The translations under genes were made by a program, and so were the position numbers. A stretch of 64,000 nt of DNA, from assembly GCF_018982885.2 (NCBI RefSeq), contig NZ_CP081849.1:558001-622000 (forward strand), given 5' to 3'. Positions within the stretch are counted from its first letter, which is position 1. The number at the start of each line of letters is the position of its first letter. Under the pieces are notes generated by a model. The model was not told where the DNA came from, ran no database searches, and was given only the letters and a program-made list of their open reading frames with translations. This stretch comes from Polymorphobacter megasporae (lineage in GTDB: Bacteria > Pseudomonadota > Alphaproteobacteria > Sphingomonadales > Sphingomonadaceae). Positions 17,638-26,508 of this stretch are shown here, piece after piece.

Positions 17638-18236
17638 GTGCAAGCCCCACATTCTGCGTTCGCCGCGCTTACACAAGGTAGCGTTTCGGTCCCCAGCAAC
17701 GCGCCTTGGCGGTGGCGGTTCTTCGCTTTCATTGGGCCCGGTGACCTCGTCGCCGTCGGGTCTATGGACCCGGGGAACTGGGCGACTGATATCGGAAGAC
17801 GCCTCGGCGTCGCTGCTCGCCTCGATCTCGCTTAGGCCTGCTGCGCATTCTACCCGCGACCTGTCTCGATCGGCTTATGGTCTTGTGTGAGATCGCGATC
17901 GTCGCCTGCGATCTCGCCGAGGTGCTTGGCACCGCCATCAAGCTGCATTTGCTGTTTCACCTGCCGCTGGTGACACGTCGGCTCGCCGTTCTCCCAACGG
18001 CGATCCTCGTCGCGGCAAAGGGTGATCGCGGCGCAGCCGAACTCGTCATCCTCAGTCAGGGCATCCTCAGCTTGCAACTGCCGTTTGCGGTGGTGCCGCT
18101 CGTCTCGTTCACCGGCCGACGCGATGGGATGGATCGCTTCGCCAATCCGCGATGGCTGGCGTGTGCTGCCTGGGCAGCGACCAGTCTGACCGTCGTCCTC
18201 AACACAGCGTTGCTTTTGAATCTAGTGCGCCACTGA
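17638..18236 (+). pseudogene. Nramp/MntH-type metal transporter with internal deletion
   Basis: The first part carries the family start [20 protein letters not shown] and then goes out of frame. A second part reads LCEIAIVACDLAEVLGTAIK and runs directly into RRLAVLPTAILVA, LVILSQGILSLQLPFAVVPL and FTGRRDGMDRFANPRWL, which are C-terminal Nramp helices. Roughly half of the usual transporter between the early and late helices is missing. It was once a proton-coupled Mn/Fe importer and cannot be functional. Confidence 0.8.
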
Positions 18237-18671
18237 GCCAGCGCCAGCCGCGCTGTCGCCAGCGACTAGCAGAGAGTAGATCGTAGAGCGGAATAGGCAA
18301 AAAAAGATTTACTGCGGTTCCCCGAGGCCGCGCAAGCAATGCCCGAGCCCAGTCGCTGGTCCAAGCTACCCGTCGACTGAAACCGCGCGAGAAGCCGCCG
18401 GTCAGCTTAATATGATGAAACGCAGCATAGCCGACGTTCAATGAATCGATAATTGTCTGACATTTTCCGCCCCCAAGAATCACGGCTCGTTAGTAGACTG
18501 AATAATTAAATCCGTTGCCTCAATAGATGAACGACTCCGTACATTCATCTGGTGTTAAGCAAATTTAGCGTTTTGAAGCCTTAGCAGGCGGAATTGGGTT
18601 ACGTCCGGCTTCGTTCCTCCACGTAGCGCTCGAGGTCAGGCGCGGTCGTCATTTCCGAGAAAGCATGAATT
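18237..18671. other. Intergenic stretch, no gene seen
   Basis: The part nearest the following Crp/Fnr-like gene is relatively AT-rich and probably holds its promoter. No convincing frame was seen. Confidence 0.4.
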
Positions 18672-19412
18672 ATGGATTTTCCTCGAGCCCCTCCCGGCAA
18701 CCTATTGCTCGCCGCGATGTCTAACGCAGACTCCGCTCTTCTCGCGCCGCATCTACACCGCATCGCGTTGCAGTTGCGGTTCAACCTCGAAACCCCTGGG
18801 AGTGTTATTGCGTGGGTCTACTTCCCGGAGGGCGGCATCGTATCTGTGGTTGCAACAGATCTCGACGGCAGAAAGTGCGAGGTCGCCATGTTCGGTCGCG
18901 AAGGTATGTCGGGAACCGCCGTTGTGCTTGGCACCGAGATCTCGCCGCATCATGTTTACATGAATATCGCGGGCCTCTCCGGGCTTCGCATATCAAGAAC
19001 GAATCTTCGTTCGGCAATGCGCGCAAGCGAGACACTGACTGCACTCCTCCTCAGCTATGTACAAACCTTCATGGTGCAGGGAGCCAGCACAGCCCGGGCA
19101 GCTGGAGTTCATCTGATCGAACAGCGTATCGCGCGCTACCTGCTAATGTGCCATGACCGCCTTGCGGGCGATGATATTTGCCTGACCCATGGTTCGATAT
19201 CGACGATGCTCGGCACGCGTCGGGCCGGAGTTACGCGGGCGTTGCAAGGTATCGAGGTCGCAGGGCTTATCGAGCGGCTTCGCGGCCGCATCACTGTAAT
19301 TGATCGTGCCGGTCTCGAGCAGCTTGCTGGCTCATGCTATGGATATGCCGAGAGCGAATATGGCCGCGTGATTGGCCAAACGCGGCGCCGTGGCGAACCT
19401 TTCCGATCGTGA
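18672..19412 (+). CDS. Crp/Fnr-family transcriptional regulator
   Basis: The 246-residue protein has a cupin-like sensor domain (WVYFPEGGIVSVVATDLDGR, CEVAMFGREGMSGTAVVLGT) and a winged helix (LTHGSISTMLGTRRAGVTRA). The sensor half shares the 'YFPxGGxVS' and 'GREGM/I' patterns with the regulator at 12106-12819, so the two are paralogs. It has no cyclic-nucleotide-specific or Fe-S motif that I recognise. It stands alone between decayed sequence, so its targets cannot be inferred. Confidence 0.85.
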   Translation: MDFPRAPPGNLLLAAMSNADSALLAPHLHRIALQLRFNLETPGSVIAWVYFPEGGIVSVVATDLDGRKCEVAMFGREGMSGTAVVLGTEISPHHVYMNIAGLSGLRISRTNLRSAMRASETLTALLLSYVQTFMVQGASTARAAGVHLIEQRIARYLLMCHDRLAGDDICLTHGSISTMLGTRRAGVTRALQGIEVAGLIERLRGRITVIDRAGLEQLAGSCYGYAESEYGRVIGQTRRRGEPFRS

Positions 19413-19815
19413 AGGCGGATCGGCGGAAAACGTAACAGACTGTAGGCGAACGAAGGGCGCGTCGTTCAGACCGCTCGGCGTCAAGTTCGCTCGTCACGTT
19501 CCGTAGAGTCATAGATGAACCCGTATTGCAGAATTTGGGTCTGCGAACGGTGTAGGGAGGGTGGGATGTCGTTGTTCATTGCGACGCCGTCGCTTCACCA
19601 TACGGCATCGTCGGCTTGATGGACCGACGAAATCGTTCGACAATCCGGCGTCGAATTGCATGCTTCCGCCACGCCCCCAACGCCCGGCGTCCGCCGCAAC
19701 GCGTATCTCCATAAAACCGTAACGAAATTCGTCGAAGACTCCTTGCGCCGGTTCGATCGCTGCTCGATGATGATGTCGGGGAAGGGTTGTGCGGCTACAC
19801 TGAGCAAGGTGAGCC
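19413..19815. other. Intergenic stretch, no gene seen
   Basis: Frames are short on both strands, and no promoter or repeat was recognised. Confidence 0.35.
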
Positions 19816-20013
19816 ATGTCCCGAATCTTGATCCTAGCGGCGTTGGTCGGTGCCGCGGCCTGCGCACCGAAGGTCTACGCCTTAAAGTCAGACGGTGTGA
19901 GTACCGGTGGAGCGGTCCCGCGCGATCGCGTTGGTGAACCGATCCTCGCAATGGTCCGGCCAGTGGCCGACGTTCGCTCGCAACGACCAAACGCGTCGCG
20001 CAAATCACGCTAA
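19816..20013 (+). CDS. Possible small lipoprotein
   Basis: ATG 19816 follows AAGGTGAGCC. The first residues (MSRILILAALVGAAACAPKV) form a lipoprotein signal with lipobox AAAC, so the mature protein would begin at Cys16. The rest (about 50 residues) is polar and was not recognised. The C-terminus may be frameshifted, since the composition becomes Arg-rich. Confidence 0.4.
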   Translation: MSRILILAALVGAAACAPKVYALKSDGVSTGGAVPRDRVGEPILAMVRPVADVRSQRPNASRKSR

Positions 20014-20597
20014 CCGTGGCTGCCGACGCAAGGCGACGACAATCGAGCAATCAGATCTCGACATCAGAACCCCAAAGACCGGCTCGTCGCTCCGTGCTGA
20101 TCAACGCTCCGCGTCACCCGTCAACTTCTCACTGATCGACGAGCCGCTTGCGCTCCCGCACATATATCGGTCGCGCAGTTACACTCATTGGCCGGCACGC
20201 GGGTGGCGGTGGCCGCAGCCCCGCGCGTCATGCCGTTTGAACAGGGCAAGATGTCCGCGGCGCTTCCCCTGCTGCCGGCCAACGAGGCGCTTATAAGAGA
20301 CCGGCGACAAAGTCAGCAGCTTCGATCCACACTTCAACCATCGCAATTCAAGGTGCGCCCCATGCCAGTCAGTCTGCCAGCCGCGCCGATGAAAGAGGGT
20401 GAGGATGCGCAAAATCGCGACAACAAGATCGTGACGGCACTCGACACGTTGGATGCGCAGATCGTCCTTGTTGGATTGCTCGGTGAGATCATCGAGGGGC
20501 CGGGCCATTGTCGTAACACGGGGTGAGAAAGACGGGCGGCGTTATGCATTCCATCGGAGCGCGACTACGCTTCGGCGCAATTTCTATAGGAGCTGCC
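20014..20597. other. Stretch without a confident gene
   Basis: A plus-strand frame at 20188-20526 and a minus-strand frame at 20185-20508 overlap almost completely. Neither has a recognisable domain, and the plus-strand one lacks a ribosome site. Confidence 0.35.
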
Positions 20598-20870
20598 ATG
20601 TCTAACCACGATGAGACGGCGTTGAGAGCCGCAGCGCTTGTTGCCCGGCGCAAGTCAGCGGTTGCGATCGGTGCGCTGCCGATCTCCGAGAGGGTCGCTC
20701 AAGCTTGGCCCGCCGAGCTCGCGGCAACGATTGCAGGGATGAAGGCTGAACGCGAGCGATGCGCGGGGATTGTTGAGTCGCTGATTGGCGAGTCGAACGG
20801 ACCAGAGACGGACGCAATGTTGGTCACGGCGGCCGAGGCTATCCGGAGCGGCAATAATTACAACGATTAA
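20598..20870 (+). CDS. Small hypothetical protein
   Basis: ATG 20598 follows AGGAGCTGCC, a strong ribosome site. The 90-residue product is Ala-rich and helical (MSNHDETALRAAALVARRKS, then AELAATIAGMKAERERCAGI). No family was recognised. Confidence 0.55.
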   Translation: MSNHDETALRAAALVARRKSAVAIGALPISERVAQAWPAELAATIAGMKAERERCAGIVESLIGESNGPETDAMLVTAAEAIRSGNNYND

Positions 20871-21208
20871 GATCGGGCATTTGCGAAGTACACAGTTATG
20901 GAGCACGCTCGCGTGCCAGCAAATCACAATGAGCTGCTTTCTGAAAGTGGGGAGCCAGCCTCGATCTAGCCGCGCCTGATCGCAGCGTGCGGCCCGGCGA
21001 CGACTTGTTCGAGCCGACCAGCGGCGCTTACCTGAAGAAGCTCATCATTCCGCCCAACCGACCGGGTCTACGAACACGAGCAGCTAATCATGGCATCGCG
21101 CACATTTGACGCTCGATTAACGCTGCGTTCCCCGATCGCTTCACGTCGAAACGATAGCCCTGTCGTATCGGATCCGGATTTCCCGGCCAACCGAACAGGG
21201 AGCCTATC
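20871..21208. other. Intergenic stretch, no gene seen
   Basis: This lies between two plus-strand genes. No complete frame, repeat or terminator was identified. Confidence 0.35.
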
Positions 21209-21682
21209 ATGCAATCCTGCTTTATCAACGCGACCATTGCCGCCGTTCTCTTCGGCGCCGCCGCAACGGCCGAGGCGAGCGAATTGTCGGATTGGGTTGC
21301 GACGGTCAACACGCGCGTGAACGCGGTCGCCGTCGCGCCCGATGCTAATGGCCCGGACGCCGGATCAATTGTCATGCGTTTTGTCCGCGGCAGCGACGGC
21401 AAGGCAACCGATATCCAGTTCGTTCGTGGCGTCCGCGGCCTGCAGAAGGCGGCGGAAAAGACGCTTCATGGGGCCGGCGTGCTGCCGCCGCTGCCTTCGG
21501 GCTTCCCGGCATCGACAACAATTGCGATGAACCTGATTATTTCGCCCTCTGGCGCGACGGGGGCGGCCGCATACAAGTTCGAGCAGCACCGGGCGCTCGC
21601 GCTTGCCAGCGCCGCACAGAACAATGCATCGCTCGAGCAGGACACCCTCAGCCAGCTCGCCATGCGAGCGCCGGCGAAGTAA
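21209..21682 (+). CDS. Secreted TonB-C-like protein
   Basis: The 157-residue protein starts at an ATG after CAGGGAGCCTATC and has a cleavable signal peptide (hydrophobic to about residue 22, AEASE). The mature part resembles the TonB C-terminal/energy-transducer fold: MRFVRGSDGKATDIQFVRGV, then RGLQKAAEKTLHGAGVLPPL. There is no Pro-rich spacer or membrane anchor, so it is a periplasmic TonB-C-like domain rather than a complete TonB. It lies upstream of the YcaO-TfuA-associated regulator, but a link is not shown. Confidence 0.65.
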   Translation: MQSCFINATIAAVLFGAAATAEASELSDWVATVNTRVNAVAVAPDANGPDAGSIVMRFVRGSDGKATDIQFVRGVRGLQKAAEKTLHGAGVLPPLPSGFPASTTIAMNLIISPSGATGAAAYKFEQHRALALASAAQNNASLEQDTLSQLAMRAPAK

Positions 21683-22111
21683 ACCAGTGGGGAGACGGGA
21701 ACAATCGAAACGCCCCGCCCCGCCGCCTCACCCCTCATCATCCACAGCGGTATCCCGCCACCGTGTTAATATGGTTTTGCACCCGATTTCTGAGCGTCAA
21801 TGCAACCCACCGAAACCCAGAACTCCATTGAACCGATTGTTACACGTTCGTTTCACGCTTGTTTGACGACTACCAAGTAAAACAACAGAAATTTCAAGAC
21901 GTTAAGGAGGCGACAACGTCCGACCGATGGAGCGTATCGACATCTCTGAACTTGGTTCGGATCTACTTTATAGCCGGCGTGAATTGTTCGGGATGACCGC
22001 CTTGGTGACCGCGCGCCGGAGAGGCGATCAATACTCTTGCCTAAAAAACCCGAAACGCACAGTGTTCAGCGGGGCCTTTGACATGACCGAGGCACACTGG
22101 GCGCTTCAAGT
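21683..22111. other. Upstream region of the repeat-rich regulator
   Basis: This AT-richer stretch contains an AAGGAGG ribosome-site-like sequence at about 21903-21909 before an ATG at 21927. The frame from that ATG runs into the regulator gene in another phase and does not look like a protein beyond about 30 residues. A short leader peptide is possible but not supported. Confidence 0.35.
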
Positions 22112-24136
22112 ATGTCACATCTTGCCAACGATGCGCCTGTCCCAATGCTTTACTTGGGCCTCCTCGGAGATTTCCGGGTCGAAGCTGGGTCCGATCATGT
22201 CCGACTGCGGGGGCGCAAGGCAAAGGCGATCCTCGCCTATCTTGCCGTGGTTCCCAATCGTCTGGTATCGCGCGACCGTGCCGCCGATCTGCTGTGGAGC
22301 GATCGCGGCACCGAACAGGCGCGGGGCAGCCTGCGGCAGATGCTTGCCGAGTTGCGCGCGAGCCCCCGGATCGCGGACGCGATCGTCGTTTCGCGCGAAT
22401 CAATCGCCTTCGGCGCAAATCTCGTCGTCAGCGATGTCGATGCCATACTCGCCGCGACCGAGAAGCGCGATGCGGTTGCCCTTGCCCATCATATCGCTGG
22501 GGTCGGCGAAACGTTTCTCGCCGATCTGTCCGAAGTATCGATGGCCTTTGACGACTGGCTCGCGGTCGAACGCGTCCGGCAACCCGAGCGCGTCGTCGTC
22601 GCCGTATGCGCAGGGCTGCCCGACATGATCGGGCGCGCGGCCCCGATACATATTCAGGAGATCCTCCGATCACTCGACCGGCTCGACCCCTGGAACGAAG
22701 CAATCGCCCGCCTTGGCTTCTCGGCCGATCATGCGGCGGGAGATATCGCGTCGCTGCATCGGCGGTATCGTCGCCTCTGTGACGGATTGACCAAGGAGTT
22801 CGGGGTCGACCCGTCGACCGAGACGCAGACGATGTTCGAGCGGCTGTCGACCATGGGAACTCCTGCCCCGGTCGGCCCCGTGGTCGCCGCACCTTCCGCG
22901 AGTGCTGTGTTGCCAACGGTTCTGGTCAGCCCAATCGAGACTATCACCGACGACCGGGTGTCGCGCGACATCGCCGAGGTTCTCACCGACGATATCCGTA
23001 CCGCGCTCGCGCCGTATCGTGAAATTCGCGTCGTCGCCTTGGCGGCTGACGTCGCAAGCGTGAAAGATACGGTCGCAGACGCGCTGGCTGCTTATGTTCT
23101 TACGGGAAAAATTAGGCTGATCGGCGCGCAGATCCGCCTCAACCTGCAGCTTGGCAATATCGCAACCGGCATCATCGTCTGGTCGGACCAACTCAGCGTC
23201 GAGCAAACTAATCTATCGACGGCAATCGATGACGTCGTCGCAAAAGCAGTCGGTTCGATTCTCCCGGCGATCGAGTCCGATATCACGTCCATGCCCGAAC
23301 TCGCCGCATATGCTGGTGCCGACGACATCATTCTTTTCGCCAAGGCTCGACGGTTGATGAGCTTCGATAGGACCCTGCCGGAAATCCAGGCGGCGGCCGC
23401 GATGCTCGAAGAGATCGTGGAGCGCAATCCGCGCCACGTTCACGCGACGATCTGGCTTGCAAGGATGTACAATACCGATTTTTGGCAGAAGATTGCTGGC
23501 CATGATGTCGCCGCGTTCCGCGCCCGAGCGCTCGATCTGGCGCGCCGCGCCACCGCCTATGAACCGAGCGACGGCCGGTTGCTGTTGCGCCTCTCATGGT
23601 GCTACCTGCGGTCCCGGAACTGGCTTCGTGCAGATCGCGGCTTTCGCAAGGCCATCACGCAGATGCTCAACCACGCTGACAGCATGAACGAATGCGCCGC
23701 CGGTCTTTGTATCTTAGGGGAGCTCGAAGATGCCGAGCGATACATGCAGCGTGCCTTTGCCCTCAATCCCGCTGCCCCGGCGCATTACCACGCCGACCAT
23801 GCCGTATTGTTGATGCTCAAGGGCGATGCGCAAGCCGCCGAGGAGCATTTTGAGGTCTGCGGCGAGCGGGGCCTGATGTATCTCGCCGCCCGGCTCGCCA
23901 ATGCGGCATATCTGCCTGCCTTCGACCAGGCTGAACGCGAGGTCTTGCTCGTCGAATTCACCACGCTGTTTCATGACGCATGGCAGACGGAGCGTGAATT
24001 AACGCTCAGCGGCGCGCTAGATTGGGCGAGGGATACGCTACCGTTCAAGCTAGCGGAGCACGCGGCACGGCTTCGCAACGGACTGGAAGCGATGCTCAGC
24101 GCAACGTGGCCAGCAAATCTGCGTACAACCCGGTGA
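22112..24136 (+). CDS. Large SARP/BTAD-like regulator with repeat-rich C-terminus
   Basis: The 674-residue protein begins with an OmpR-like winged helix of the SARP type (LGLLGDFRVEAGSDHVRLRG, KAKAILAYLAVVPNRLVSRD, DLLWSDRGTEQARGSLRQML), followed by a bacterial transcriptional activation domain to about residue 245 (TKEFGVDPSTETQTMFERL). Residues about 265-400 resemble the TolB-like region of adenylate-cyclase/CadC-type proteins. The rest is TPR-like helical repeats (EPSDGRLLLRLSWCYLRSRN, AERYMQRAFALNPAAPAHYH). It converges on the YcaO-TfuA gene and their 3' ends overlap by 41 bases. It likely controls this locus, an inference from position. Confidence 0.8.
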   Translation: MSHLANDAPVPMLYLGLLGDFRVEAGSDHVRLRGRKAKAILAYLAVVPNRLVSRDRAADLLWSDRGTEQARGSLRQMLAELRASPRIADAIVVSRESIAFGANLVVSDVDAILAATEKRDAVALAHHIAGVGETFLADLSEVSMAFDDWLAVERVRQPERVVVAVCAGLPDMIGRAAPIHIQEILRSLDRLDPWNEAIARLGFSADHAAGDIASLHRRYRRLCDGLTKEFGVDPSTETQTMFERLSTMGTPAPVGPVVAAPSASAVLPTVLVSPIETITDDRVSRDIAEVLTDDIRTALAPYREIRVVALAADVASVKDTVADALAAYVLTGKIRLIGAQIRLNLQLGNIATGIIVWSDQLSVEQTNLSTAIDDVVAKAVGSILPAIESDITSMPELAAYAGADDIILFAKARRLMSFDRTLPEIQAAAAMLEEIVERNPRHVHATIWLARMYNTDFWQKIAGHDVAAFRARALDLARRATAYEPSDGRLLLRLSWCYLRSRNWLRADRGFRKAITQMLNHADSMNECAAGLCILGELEDAERYMQRAFALNPAAPAHYHADHAVLLMLKGDAQAAEEHFEVCGERGLMYLAARLANAAYLPAFDQAEREVLLVEFTTLFHDAWQTERELTLSGALDWARDTLPFKLAEHAARLRNGLEAMLSATWPANLRTTR

Positions 24137-25997
24137 GCGGCGGGCGCGGACGCGCCGCGTGACGACGAGCATCGCCTAGTTCGGCAATGAGCAGCCGTGC
24201 ATCGGCCTGTTTCAACGACGGTATCGTCGTCAGCACCGCTCGATCGATTGAAACTGGCTGTCGGGTACGCGCATGAAACACGTCGAAGCAACGCGACCAG
24301 CTTCGCTCGGCGAACGACATCGTCCGGATAATACGTTGCAGTTGCCGCCGTTCCTTGCTTGGCAGGTCGAGCTCAAGAAGGGCCGCCTCGGCGTCGACGA
24401 GCGCGATCGTCAGATGCGGATAGCCGATTTCGGCGGGGCCGTGGCTCAGCATGACGGCATCGTCACGCTGGATCATCCTGTCTCTATACGCGGCGTAGAT
24501 CGTGCCGACCCCGATCATACCATGCCGGTCGAGCTCGGCCGCGCGGATCGCGCCAAGGCTGGCGCCGCCCAAAACCGGCACTCCGAGCGCGATCAGGTCG
24601 AGAATTTCCTTGTGCCATACCGTCGGCGCGGTTTCGAAGCAGCCGTCGACGATGCCGACCGCCGGCGGCGGATCGACAAGAAGCGCTGCGATATCGCCGC
24701 AACTCAGCGGCGGCCGGACCTCAATCGTGTCGGGCACCCCTTCGGGCGGCAGGCTCGGTCCAATAAACAACAAGGGCCGATGCGAGCGTATCCGAACACG
24801 TGCCGGACGCCGACCGCGCTGCAACGTCTCGGAAACTCCGTCCGATGCCTGCCGTTCGAGGTCCTCGAGCCCCGGGGCGAGCGCGTGAACAATGACAAGG
24901 TCGGGATGCGGCGGCGTATGCGTGTAGAGCACAAGGGGAAGCGTCGAACGCGAAGCGGCGACCGCCAGCAAATGGTCAAGGTCTTCAGCTGCCCCGCCCG
25001 TTGCGCGATGCGGGATATCCGACCATGCTAGTGGCCCGGGTCCGAACGCCAACGTGCCGAAAACAAGCTGGAGTGATTTTTCCGGACCGTTGAGGTAATG
25101 CGCAATCGTGAGGTCTTCGCGCGAGCCTGCAACCATAGTGACCCGCGACTGGACGGCCTCAAGCACGGCGCGGATCAGCGCAATAGTGCGGTCGGGGTGG
25201 CAACCGGTGCCGGCGGTCGGCGGTAAGCATGCCCCAGTTGGTAAAGCTTCGGAGATCGTACAGCGAAACGCGGCGATGTTCGCGTCCTGCCCCATACTCC
25301 ATATCCTGAGTGAAAAACGGCGCGATACAATCCGCCGCAGCAAGGCCGCACATATAGGGTCGTCGACGCTCGCGAGATCGAGCTGGCACGCGCGCATTTC
25401 TCGCGGCGCGAGATGGCGCAGGGCGGCATGAAGGTCGTGTTCGACCAATTCGCCGACCGCGCCGACCGTTGCCTCGATGATATTATTGCCGGTCGCCAAT
25501 CCGACCGAGGCGGGCCGAATATCCGGCAATATCGGACGGCAAATGTCCAGGGACAGCAGGTCCCAAGGCAGCAAGGCGCGTCGGTCACTGAGAAGGTCGC
25601 GACCCTCGAGCCAGGCGCGCGGGAGGCTCGGATCCAGCCGGGTGCCGTAGGCCCTTCGCGGCGCCGACGACCATAGGTCGATCGTCGCATCGTCGAGCGC
25701 GTCGAGGGCCGCGGTTGCTGGCGGCGCGCCCAGTCGCTCCGCTGTATCGATCTCGACTGCTTCGAGCAGCGCCGAGACCATCGCTGCCATGCGCGATAGG
25801 CCCTTGCCTTGCGAGACCGACAGCAATCGCGCCATCGGCCGCACTGCCTGGTAAACTGGAATGCCCAAGGGCACGAGCCCGGATACGTCGGCGAGGCGCG
25901 ACACGCCGGCAACTGCCGCCGCCTGCCGCGCCACGCCGAGTGTCTCCGACAGCGGTCTCGCGCGTCGCTGACCGCTTGGCGCCAGCCAGGCGTTCAC
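24096..25997 (-). CDS. Fused YcaO-TfuA peptide-modifying enzyme
   Basis: The 633-residue protein has two domains. Residues about 60-395 are a YcaO cyclodehydratase/thioamidase domain with ATP/Mg-site motifs (GLATGNNIIEATVGAVGELV plus EHD at 165-188; IALIRAVLEAVQSRVTMVAG plus SRED at 272-295). Residues about 405-605 are a TfuA domain (LLFIGPSLP at 409-416; VGIVDGCFETAPTVWHKEIL at 447-466; GVPVLGGASLGAIRAAELDR at 472-491). YcaO with TfuA is known to thioamidate peptide backbones, and TfuA also occurs in trifolitoxin-type clusters. The GTG start lies 22 bases after the stop of the putative precursor gene and has no strong ribosome site, suggesting coupled translation. Confidence 0.88.
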   Translation of the reverse strand: MNAWLAPSGQRRARPLSETLGVARQAAAVAGVSRLADVSGLVPLGIPVYQAVRPMARLLSVSQGKGLSRMAAMVSALLEAVEIDTAERLGAPPATAALDALDDATIDLWSSAPRRAYGTRLDPSLPRAWLEGRDLLSDRRALLPWDLLSLDICRPILPDIRPASVGLATGNNIIEATVGAVGELVEHDLHAALRHLAPREMRACQLDLASVDDPICAALLRRIVSRRFSLRIWSMGQDANIAAFRCTISEALPTGACLPPTAGTGCHPDRTIALIRAVLEAVQSRVTMVAGSREDLTIAHYLNGPEKSLQLVFGTLAFGPGPLAWSDIPHRATGGAAEDLDHLLAVAASRSTLPLVLYTHTPPHPDLVIVHALAPGLEDLERQASDGVSETLQRGRRPARVRIRSHRPLLFIGPSLPPEGVPDTIEVRPPLSCGDIAALLVDPPPAVGIVDGCFETAPTVWHKEILDLIALGVPVLGGASLGAIRAAELDRHGMIGVGTIYAAYRDRMIQRDDAVMLSHGPAEIGYPHLTIALVDAEAALLELDLPSKERRQLQRIIRTMSFAERSWSRCFDVFHARTRQPVSIDRAVLTTIPSLKQADARLLIAELGDARRHAARPRPPLTGLYADLLATLR

Positions 25998-26019
25998 GGC
26001 GAAGATTGCCGCCGCGCCG

Positions 26020-26373
26020 TCATTTTTGTGGGTTATTCTCGAAGTTGACGTTGAAATTTACGTCGCCGCCCAGGCCACCGGGCCCACCTTGCGCGAAACC
26101 GGAGCGGCCGGTTTGACCGGCGTAGACGACGGTAGGCAAAAGCATGCGGGCCAGTTCAGCCCCGCCCCCTTCCGCCAACAGTGTCGTCGCGCGCAGTGTC
26201 CGCGCGGCGATGCTCTGCTCGACGAGGCCGGGGGGAATGCCGTCGCGTCCGGGCGAGAAGGTCGCGATCCGTTCGCAGACCGCGTACGAGGGTTCGCTTC
26301 CCGACTTGAGCTCGACCACGAAATATCTCGCGGCGTTATCGCCTGCTTGCTCAGTTTTTGGAGTGTCCGCCAT
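26020..26373 (-). CDS. Putative RiPP precursor peptide for the YcaO-TfuA enzyme
   Basis: This 117-residue protein starts at ATG 26373, 8 bases after AAGGA. Residues 15-85 look like a folded or leader region (ARYFVVELKSGSEPSYAVCE; GIPPGLVEQSIAARTLRATT). The C-terminus is low-complexity and Gly/Asn-rich (GFAQGGPGGLGGD at 92-104, then VNFNVNFENNPQK). The only Cys is residue 33, outside this tail, so Cys-derived azolines are unlikely in the tail, whereas Gly-rich backbones suit thioamidation. It lies directly upstream of, and in line with, the YcaO-TfuA gene. The function is inferred from context and composition; it could instead be an unrelated partner protein. Confidence 0.6.
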   Translation of the reverse strand: MADTPKTEQAGDNAARYFVVELKSGSEPSYAVCERIATFSPGRDGIPPGLVEQSIAARTLRATTLLAEGGGAELARMLLPTVVYAGQTGRSGFAQGGPGGLGGDVNFNVNFENNPQK

Positions 26374-26461
26374 CAGTCATCCTTGAGTTGGATCCGGTCA
26401 GATCGAGCTGCAACCAGATGTCTGATATCATGAACGACTGTAAACGATAAGCCGATTGCAC

Positions 26462-26499
26462 ATGATGGACGTCGCGATATTGGTCGCGACGTCCATCAT
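26462..26499 (-). terminator. Perfect 16-bp hairpin after the UrcA-like gene
   Basis: ATGATGGACGTCGCGA is followed by a 6-base loop (TATTGG) and its exact reverse complement. It starts 9 bases after the stop codon of the minus-strand UrcA-like gene and lies before the precursor gene. It would end or attenuate the UrcA transcript before the precursor/YcaO-TfuA pair. There is no T-run. Confidence 0.6.
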
Positions 26500-26508
26500 C
26501 CAGCAGCG

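Noticed and set aside
20185-20526. Overlapping frames on both strands around 20.2-20.5 kb
   Set aside because: Neither has a ribosome site or recognisable domain, and they exclude each other.
21927-22628. Frame of 233 codons before and across the first SARP-like regulator
   Set aside because: It has a ribosome-site-like sequence, but after about 30 residues it overlaps the regulator in another phase and has no protein character.
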